This document shows positions 6,544 through 11,568 of a stretch of 11,568 bases of DNA, in pieces. Source of the DNA: Fimbriimonadia bacterium (GTDB lineage: Bacteria; Armatimonadota; Fimbriimonadia; Fimbriimonadales; Fimbriimonadaceae); the NCBI GenBank assembly GCA_029824495.1, contig JALGXY010000271.1, forward strand, positions 1,739 through 13,306, in the 5' to 3' direction. A program made the translations under genes and the position numbers. Positions within the stretch are counted from its first letter, which is position 1. Every line of letters starts with the position of its first letter. The notes beneath the pieces were generated by a model. It had not been told where the DNA came from, did not search any database, and saw nothing but the letters and a program-made list of their open reading frames with translations.

Positions 6544-7182
6544 ATGAAAAAAGGACTTGAAACCAAAACGATGCTCCTGATCTCAGCGTTTTCGCTGGTT
6601 TTGGGCGGAGCAGCGGTCTTTGTCCAGTACGGATCACGTGCGGAAGCCTACAGCCAAAAGGCTGCTGTCGAAAGCGAAGTGCCCGATGGCAAGAAGCTGA
6701 TGGGTGAACTTCGTGAGGCGAAGTCTCAGCTCGCTGTCCGGACAGCCAAGCTTCAGCATCTCGAGAAGGACATTCCCAATGTGGCCTACATCCCGACGAT
6801 GCTCAGAGAGCTTGAGCAGGTTGGACTACAGAGCTCACTTGAGGTGACCGGCGTACGACCCGTTCCGCCTCGACCTTCATCAGTTGGCGATTCACGACCG
6901 CAGTCGAATCGCTGGGAAGAGGTCTATATCGACGTCCGCGGCCGCGGCGACTTTGCCGCTGCAATGGATCTCGTCGATCGACTGAAGAGCTTCCCGAAGG
7001 TTGTAGAGCTTGAGACTATCTCGTTGAAGCCGAAATACAAAGAGGTCTCACCGAACTACGAGTACATCGACACAGTTTTCAGGATCAAGGCTTTCGTCTT
7101 CCCCGAAGACGGACAGCAGGATCAGCGTAGAGCTTCCCGTTCTGTTGCAGCCCTGACCAAAAACAACGGAGAAACATCGTGA
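6544..7182 (+). CDS. pilO: Type IV pilus assembly protein PilO
   Basis: A 212-residue bitopic inner-membrane protein and partner of PilN. A short cytoplasmic start (MKKGLETK) precedes a transmembrane helix at about 9-28. A coiled-coil stretch runs at 50-78, then the typical PilO turn into the periplasmic domain: LEKDIPNVAYIPTMLRELEQVGLQ (73-96). The ferredoxin-like fold continues through WEEVYIDVRGRGDFAAAMDLVDRLKSF (124-150) and VVELETISLKP (153-163) to a last strand VFRIKAFVF (178-186). That order (conserved R.rG.f..l..fl..l, then a strand with LE.I.L) is the PilO core pattern. The C-terminal 25 residues are charged and probably disordered. GAGGAG at 6527-6532, inside the end of pilN, is the likely ribosome-binding site. 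The stop overlaps the pilP start in GTGA. Confidence 0.9.
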   Translation: MKKGLETKTMLLISAFSLVLGGAAVFVQYGSRAEAYSQKAAVESEVPDGKKLMGELREAKSQLAVRTAKLQHLEKDIPNVAYIPTMLRELEQVGLQSSLEVTGVRPVPPRPSSVGDSRPQSNRWEEVYIDVRGRGDFAAAMDLVDRLKSFPKVVELETISLKPKYKEVSPNYEYIDTVFRIKAFVFPEDGQQDQRRASRSVAALTKNNGETS

Positions 7183-7844
7183 CGAAAGAGAAAAAACAAC
7201 AGGTTGCCGTCGGCGTTTTGGCGCTGGCCGTGGTCAGCGTTGGTGCCTTCCAGTTCAAGTCGCTCAACTCAGCACCTGAAGCGCCGGAAGCCGTTGAGCT
7301 TTCCGCATCAGCAGAAGCTAAGTCGAATGACAAAGACCTGCTTGCACTGACTCAGCACAAGAACCCGACTGTTGAAGAGAAGGATGATGAACTGCGAAAG
7401 CAGCTCACTAAGATCCTCGTTGCGAATACCCGGCCTCGAGATCCGTTTACGCCTGCCAACGCGGAGGACTTCATTGATGACGCGAAAGTCATCACGCCTC
7501 CATCACCAGGCAATACAGGCAGCTCGAGCCCGCAGATTCCACCGCTGAATCCGATTCCCGGAGTCTTGGGCGGATCGACGACAGTTTTCAACCCGGACAC
7601 AGGCGAAGGCATCAGCAATCTTGCAAATGTTCAGCCTGCACAGCCGGAGTACCGACTTAAGGGAGTCATGCTCGGCACCAAGAAATTGGCGGTGTTTGAG
7701 GATGCTTCCGGAAACCAGAGAGTTGTCCCGCTTGGAGGCTCTCTTGACAGCGAGACAAAAGTGGTTGCGATCGAGGATGGTAAAGTGAAGCTCGAATCGC
7801 AGAACCAGGCAAAAATACTGGGATTGGAGAAGGATGCAAACTAA
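7179..7844 (+). CDS. pilP: PilP-like periplasmic linker protein
   Basis: A 221-residue protein in the pilP position. It has one N-terminal hydrophobic segment at about 9-25 (VAVGVLALAVVSVGAF) followed by an acidic/Ala-rich stretch. It then carries the family's RDPF motif (87-90), a Pro/Gly/Ser-rich disordered linker (105-155), and a C-terminal beta domain: YRLKGVMLGTKKLAVFED (158-175), RVVPLGGSL (181-189) and KVVAIEDGKVKLES (194-207). In proteobacteria PilP is a lipoprotein; here no lipobox cysteine is present, so it should be held by an uncleaved anchor. PilP binds the PilN/PilO pair and the N0 domain of PilQ, bridging the inner and outer membranes. The start is GTG 7179, overlapping the pilO stop by 4 bp, with GGAG at 7168-7171 seven nt upstream. 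The family call rests on position, DPF motif and beta-domain pattern, so it is less certain than its neighbours. Confidence 0.8.
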   Translation: MTKEKKQQVAVGVLALAVVSVGAFQFKSLNSAPEAPEAVELSASAEAKSNDKDLLALTQHKNPTVEEKDDELRKQLTKILVANTRPRDPFTPANAEDFIDDAKVITPPSPGNTGSSSPQIPPLNPIPGVLGGSTTVFNPDTGEGISNLANVQPAQPEYRLKGVMLGTKKLAVFEDASGNQRVVPLGGSLDSETKVVAIEDGKVKLESQNQAKILGLEKDAN

Positions 7845-10754
7845 ATGAAAGCCACAAGAACGGTTGGTATCGCTCTTGGCATACTTGGCTTGACCGTCAT
7901 TGGTGCAGCTCGAACAGAGCTCACCAATGTCGAGTCCCAGGTTGTCGGAGATGGAATCAGCATTAGGCTCGAGGGCAGACAGCTCTCGAAGCCTAAAGCA
8001 TTCACCGTATCAACATCGTCCGCCTATATTGTTGAATTTGCCGGCCACCTGGTTGGCAAAGCAGGGAAGAAGACGTTAAATACCAACGGAGTCAGGTCAA
8101 TCGAATGGGGCTGGTACACCTCTGACCCACCGAAGGTTCGGGTTGCGGTCAGACTCTCTGACCCCTCAGTGAAACCGAAGCTGACCAAAGACGGTTCTGG
8201 CTGGATCATCACTGTCGGTGACACCGCTGCAAAACCTCCGGTTGATGCAGATCGAGAGGCTATGAAGCGTGCCGAAGAGCTGCTTCGAAACAGCAAGTCC
8301 GAGACCGAGAAGCCGCATTCCAAGAAGGAAGAGCCGGCCAATAAAGAGGAGCCTGCAGAAAAGCCCTTCGAAGTCAAGACTGTGGTCAAAGAGAAGCCGG
8401 ACACCGCTGCCGAAGATCGGAAGGCGATGGACGCAGCCTTAAAGATGCTTCAGCAGACCATCACGGTTAGAAAAGCGACTCCGGCTGAGGTGCAGACCAA
8501 GATTGTAAAAGTCGAAGTCGAAGAAGAGGTTGTCACCAGTGGATCAGGAACTGAAACCGATCAAAAGGTCGTGACTTCAGAAGAAGACCGCAAAGCCATG
8601 GAGGCTGCCCTCAAGCTGCTCAACGAGCGCAAAGACACCGGCAATGTTAAAGTTGTTGTCAAGAAGAACGACCGCCCGGCAGAAGCCGCAACACCCGCAC
8701 AAGAGGTTGATGTTGCTCCGGAAGATCGAATCGTTACTCTCGACTTTGTCAACACCGACATCCTTCAGATCCTCAAGGCGATGAGCCTAGAATCTGGTGT
8801 CAACATCGTTGCTTCACCCGATGTCAGCCCGGCTGACGCTCCTGTGCTGATCACAGCGCGGCTGAGCAAGCTTCCTCTTAAGGACGCACTGACTTTCGTT
8901 GCTGCCATGGGCAACATTCGATTCGCTATGGTTCGCGAGACATACGTCGTCGCCAACCAGGACTCCTTCAACTCGTTCATGAGGCAGCTCATGGATCGAG
9001 GCGGCCTCAAGTATGAGACTCACGTTGTCAATCTTAAGAGCGGCGAAGCTGAGCGAATCAAAGAGGCTGTTCTGGCTGCTATGCCGCAGGACGGCGAGGG
9101 CGGCTACTACGAAGTGATCGTTCAGCAGACCGAGCCTCTGACGAAGTCAGCTCCTGCTGGAAACGGTTCAAGCAAATCAGGTGATGATCAGGGATCAGGT
9201 GAAACGGGAAGTTCAAATGAGAACTCCTCAGAATCATCAACCCAGACCTTTACCTCCAAGGCCAAAGCTCGCTACCTGATGGTGGTCGGCGAGGCGAAGC
9301 GAGTCAAAGAGGTCTCCTCTTTCGTTCGCGATCTTGACAATCAGATTACAGAGAGCTTCTCTGTCCGACGATCCAACGACATCGACTCAATCGCTGTGCC
9401 GATTCAGAGCGGTGATCTCGTGCGCATCAAAACGATGATTGGCCGAATGATTGAAGCCAGTCCGCGTGCTGCCGAGTTCACACTCAGCGAATCAGCATTG
9501 GCTGAACTTTCTCAAGGCGACGAGGAGACACAGGTTCTCCTGATGATCGGACCCAAGTCTGAGCTGGCTGCCCTGAAGCAGTACGCCGTCTCTCTTGATG
9601 AGAGCCTGTGTGAGCTGATCGGTATCCCGTTCGCTTCTGACTACGCTGGACTCGAGCGACTCTACGAAGTCGTCGAGCTGAACTTCATCGAACCGATGAT
9701 CGCCGAATTCGACCTGAAAGGCCGGGTTCGCGGTCTCCATGTCACCGTCCTGCCCGATCCGGTTACACCCGGTATCTCAGGCTCGGATGCTGGCTCCAAA
9801 GCAGACGCTCCTGGCGAAGAAGCACCTGCCAACACCAAGACGGAACTCGACCGAGCGATCGGCCGAGAGCCGATGAAGCTCCTGCTGCGCGGTACAAAGC
9901 AGCAGATCAACGAGGCAAAAGACTATCTGGCCATGGTCGATGTGGCTCCACGACAGGTCGCTCTTGAGCTGCGTGTTCTGGAACTGACCAAAGAGGATGC
10001 TAAACGACTCGGCCTCGACTGGACCCTGCTGACAGGCGGACGTGTCCAGATGCTCAGCAGCAATCAGGGTGCTGGCTCATCGAGCCTGATCGGCCGCCAA
10101 GGCGGAACGATCGGCGAAGGTGATACGTTCAGCTTCACCTCGCTGCTCGACGAAACAGACTTCGGCAAGAAGCTCATCGCTCGGCCGAATGCTCTGGTCT
10201 CTGATGGCCGAACGACCAACCTGTTCGTAGGTGATACGATTCGATACATCGAGTCGATCATCTCGTCACAGAACGGTCCTTCCGTTCAGACTGCCGATCT
10301 TGATGTCGGAGTCACCTTCAACATCATGGCGCGCATCGGCGGCGGTGGAAACATCGCTCTCGACCTGGATCAGCGGTTCACGCTTCTCGAAGCGTTCACC
10401 CCAGTTCCTGGCGGCGGCAACCTGCCTCAGACCAACGAGCGGCGCACTTCGATGCACGTGAACATGGTCAGCGGCGAAACTCTGGCGCTCGGCGGCCTGA
10501 TCCTTGATGAGGACAGACAGCTCGAGGGTGGAATCCCGTTCCTCAAAGACCTCCCGATCATCGGCCTGCTGTTCAAGCGATCCGAGAAGATCCAGGAGCG
10601 AACTGAGATCGTGTTCTTCCTGAGTGCAGTCGAGATCGATCGAAACTCACGAGCCAACGCGGCTTCCCCGCGAAAGAACGAGAGTGAAGATCCCGACATC
10701 ATGGACGACTACCTGAAGACAGGTGGTCAGAAGAAAGGCGACGGCGGAAAGTAA
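7845..10754 (+). CDS. pilQ: Type IV pilus secretin PilQ (extended)
   Basis: A 969-residue outer-membrane secretin. Order of parts: signal peptide about 1-23; AMIN domain about 26-126, a fold that binds peptidoglycan; a charged linker 130-292 with three DR(E/K)AM..A..LL helices; and an N0/STN domain 296-371 (VTLDFVNTDILQILKAMSLESGVNIV). Three N1-type alpha/beta modules seem to follow: 390-500 (split by a Ser/Gly/Asn-rich insertion at 433-468), 512-588, and 605-700 (split by a linker at 638-668). The secretin core is 700-932, with the signature GIPFLKDLPIIGLLF at 896-910 preceded by SGETLALGGLI (876-886) and ending TEIVFFLSAVEI. A charged tail ends the protein. Typical PilQ is about 700-770 residues. 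The start codon abuts the pilP stop with no gap, and AAGGA (7830-7834) lies 10 nt upstream. The secretin call is certain; the module count is from pattern reading only. Confidence 0.95.
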   Translation: MKATRTVGIALGILGLTVIGAARTELTNVESQVVGDGISIRLEGRQLSKPKAFTVSTSSAYIVEFAGHLVGKAGKKTLNTNGVRSIEWGWYTSDPPKVRVAVRLSDPSVKPKLTKDGSGWIITVGDTAAKPPVDADREAMKRAEELLRNSKSETEKPHSKKEEPANKEEPAEKPFEVKTVVKEKPDTAAEDRKAMDAALKMLQQTITVRKATPAEVQTKIVKVEVEEEVVTSGSGTETDQKVVTSEEDRKAMEAALKLLNERKDTGNVKVVVKKNDRPAEAATPAQEVDVAPEDRIVTLDFVNTDILQILKAMSLESGVNIVASPDVSPADAPVLITARLSKLPLKDALTFVAAMGNIRFAMVRETYVVANQDSFNSFMRQLMDRGGLKYETHVVNLKSGEAERIKEAVLAAMPQDGEGGYYEVIVQQTEPLTKSAPAGNGSSKSGDDQGSGETGSSNENSSESSTQTFTSKAKARYLMVVGEAKRVKEVSSFVRDLDNQITESFSVRRSNDIDSIAVPIQSGDLVRIKTMIGRMIEASPRAAEFTLSESALAELSQGDEETQVLLMIGPKSELAALKQYAVSLDESLCELIGIPFASDYAGLERLYEVVELNFIEPMIAEFDLKGRVRGLHVTVLPDPVTPGISGSDAGSKADAPGEEAPANTKTELDRAIGREPMKLLLRGTKQQINEAKDYLAMVDVAPRQVALELRVLELTKEDAKRLGLDWTLLTGGRVQMLSSNQGAGSSSLIGRQGGTIGEGDTFSFTSLLDETDFGKKLIARPNALVSDGRTTNLFVGDTIRYIESIISSQNGPSVQTADLDVGVTFNIMARIGGGGNIALDLDQRFTLLEAFTPVPGGGNLPQTNERRTSMHVNMVSGETLALGGLILDEDRQLEGGIPFLKDLPIIGLLFKRSEKIQERTEIVFFLSAVEIDRNSRANAASPRKNESEDPDIMDDYLKTGGQKKGDGGK
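8244..8630 (+). repeat. Three spaced protein repeats in the PilQ linker
   Basis: Three copies of a short amphipathic helix occur at residues 136-149 (DREAMKRAEELLRN), 191-204 (DRKAMDAALKMLQQ) and 248-261 (DRKAMEAALKLLNE), starting at bases 8250, 8415 and 8586. Spacing is 55 and 57 residues. Copies 2 and 3 differ at only a few positions. Each is followed by a Lys/Glu/Pro-rich stretch and then a Val/Lys-rich strand before the next copy. The 11-mer GACACCGCTGC at 8220-8230 recurs at 8400-8410, just before copy 2, which supports duplication. The unit resembles no domain I can name. Confidence 0.7.
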
Positions 10755-10777
10755 TCCAATCCTAGCCTGGAATAGAG

Positions 10778-10819
10778 AGGGCCGGTTCTCCTAGCGGAGA
10801 GCCGGCCCTTGTTCTTTTT
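10778..10819 (+). terminator. Intrinsic terminator after pilQ
   Basis: A 14 bp stem (10778-10791 pairing with 10796-10809, one U.G wobble) with a 4-nt loop TAGC is followed by TGTTCTTTTT. It begins 23 bp after the pilQ stop and should end the pil operon transcript. The convergent prepilin gene stops 5 bp beyond it at 10824. The minus-strand copy of the hairpin lacks a clear T-run, so it would be at best a weak terminator in that direction. Confidence 0.9.
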
Positions 10820-10823
10820 GGAT

Positions 10824-11568
10824 TCAGAGAGTATCGGCTCGGCCCGTGCCGTTGAACCAGCCGTTGTCCCAGATGCCGTCGTTGTTCTTGTCATCCATCT
10901 GGTTGAGCGGCATCGAGCTGGCGTGGCCATCTGCAAACGCGATGGTGACTCTGCCGGTCTCCCATTCAGCCGGAACGGCGCGGCAGCCCCAAACACCAGG
11001 TCCAGCAGCACCAGAGCCACAGTCCGGGTCTGCCCCGTAGAAGCCGCTCGGCTTGCCGGAGCCGCGAGATGAGGTGAGCGGCGGATCGACTACATACTGA
11101 CCGCCGCCGAGCTTTCCGCTGTCCAAGCGAACGCCCATCGTGTCGGCGATAGCAACTGTGTCCGCCGGAGCCTCAATTGCCGTATCAGAGGCAGAAAACG
11201 GGAGACTCGCTCCAGATCGGGAGTTGCCCAGATACTGGTAGTTGTAGCCGTAGCCGCCGTAGTGAACCTGCGGATTGTGCGCCCAGGTCTTGCTGAACAT
11301 CTCATGTGTGGCGAGTGGGCCGTTGAAAATATTCTCGCTTTTGGCGTAGACGTAGATCGCGTCTGTCCAGCGTGTGCGAGGGGATGTCCCAGAAGGAGAC
11401 GAGTGGAGCGGGTAGCCCTCGTAATCGGACGAGTACATCTGAATAGCCATGCCGATCTGTCGCAGATTAGAAAGGTTGGCTGTCTTTTTGGCTGATACCT
11501 TCGCCTGGGCAAAAACAGGGAAGAGGATTGCAGCCAGAATCGCGATGATCGCTATGACCACAAGGAGC
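10824..11568 (-). CDS. Prepilin-like protein with type IV pilin N-terminal helix (start outside window)
   Basis: The frame enters from the right edge and encodes about 247 residues to TGA at 10824-10826. The first visible residues, LLVVIAIIAILAAILFPVFAQAK, are the hydrophobic stem that follows the (G)FTLIE cleavage/methylation site; the leader and cleavage site lie outside. The next helix (SNLRQIGMAIQMYSSDYEGYP) and the C-terminal VTIAFADGHASSM place it with the H-X9-DG/DUF1559-type prepilins common in Armatimonadota and Planctomycetes. These are inserted in the inner membrane, processed by prepilin peptidase and assembled into pili or pseudopili. The region between contains an aromatic Gly/Tyr-rich stretch (HYGGYGYNYQYLG) and two cysteines (ADPDCGSG, VWGCRA) that could form a disulfide. 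Near the C-terminus lies an EF-hand-like acidic loop DKNNDGIWD. A GTG at 11559-11561 is a Val codon inside the stem, not a start. Location beside pilMNOPQ suggests, but does not show, that it is a substrate of that machine. Confidence 0.88.
   Translation of the reverse strand, partial: LLVVIAIIAILAAILFPVFAQAKVSAKKTANLSNLRQIGMAIQMYSSDYEGYPLHSSPSGTSPRTRWTDAIYVYAKSENIFNGPLATHEMFSKTWAHNPQVHYGGYGYNYQYLGNSRSGASLPFSASDTAIEAPADTVAIADTMGVRLDSGKLGGGQYVVDPPLTSSRGSGKPSGFYGADPDCGSGAAGPGVWGCRAVPAEWETGRVTIAFADGHASSMPLNQMDDKNNDGIWDNGWFNGTGRADTL

Noticed and set aside
10824..11072. Plus-strand open frames downstream of the pilQ terminator
   Set aside because: They are antisense to the prepilin, whose N-terminal stem and C-terminal ADGH motif are clear.
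1..11568. tRNA, rRNA, CRISPR array, insertion sequence, prophage or defence genes
   Set aside because: I looked for cloverleaf-like segments, regular direct repeats, terminal inverted repeats, and transposase or integrase motifs and found none; the window is almost fully occupied by housekeeping and pilus genes.

Overview
The window looks like chromosomal DNA from a diderm bacterium, most plausibly of the phylum Armatimonadota (Fimbriimonadia-like). Two things suggest this. The partial prepilin at the right edge has a hydrophobic stem and following helix (ILFPVFAQAK ... SNLRQIGMAIQMYSSDYEG) of the kind abundant in Armatimonadota and Planctomycetes H-X9-DG-type prepilins. The type IV pilus proteins are also divergent in a non-proteobacterial way. 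The taxonomic call is inference from protein style, not from a marker gene.

Layout. (1) 1-1742, plus strand: the end of a transketolase gene, then rpiB and tal. The three genes overlap (23 bp and 4 bp) and form a compact block for the non-oxidative pentose phosphate pathway. (2) 1739-3847, minus strand: an MFS transporter followed by a membrane-anchored protein of unknown function. The latter converges on tal so tightly that one TTAA carries both stop codons. (3) 3848-4010: a 163 bp divergent intergenic region with a possible promoter and a small inverted repeat. (4) 4011-10754, plus strand: a six-gene type IV pilus alignment cluster, consisting of an ExeA/MshM-type AAA ATPase and then pilM, pilN, pilO, pilP and pilQ. 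Spacing is tight (21, 17 and 2 bp, a 4 bp overlap, then 0 bp), so it is almost certainly one operon. (5) 10778-10819: a strong intrinsic terminator. (6) 10824-11568, minus strand: a prepilin-like protein whose start lies beyond the window, converging on the pil operon.

How the genes work together. PilM (cytoplasmic, actin-like) should bind the N-terminal tail of PilN. PilN and PilO are single-pass inner-membrane proteins that pair through coiled coils and ferredoxin-like domains. PilP links them to the periplasmic N-domains of the PilQ secretin, which forms the outer-membrane pore. The ATPase at the head of the operon belongs to the family that helps secretins assemble in or cross the peptidoglycan, but it lacks the C-terminal peptidoglycan-binding part of ExeA. 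PilQ has its own N-terminal AMIN domain, which may supply wall binding instead. The motor ATPases (PilB, PilT), platform protein PilC and prepilin peptidase are not in the window.

The least ordinary item is PilQ. At 969 residues it is long for the family. It carries three spaced copies of a DR(E/K)AM..A..LL helix in a charged linker between AMIN and N0, a Ser/Gly-rich insertion inside its first N1-type module, and what look like three N1-type modules in all. I saw no tRNA, rRNA, CRISPR array, insertion sequence or phage gene.
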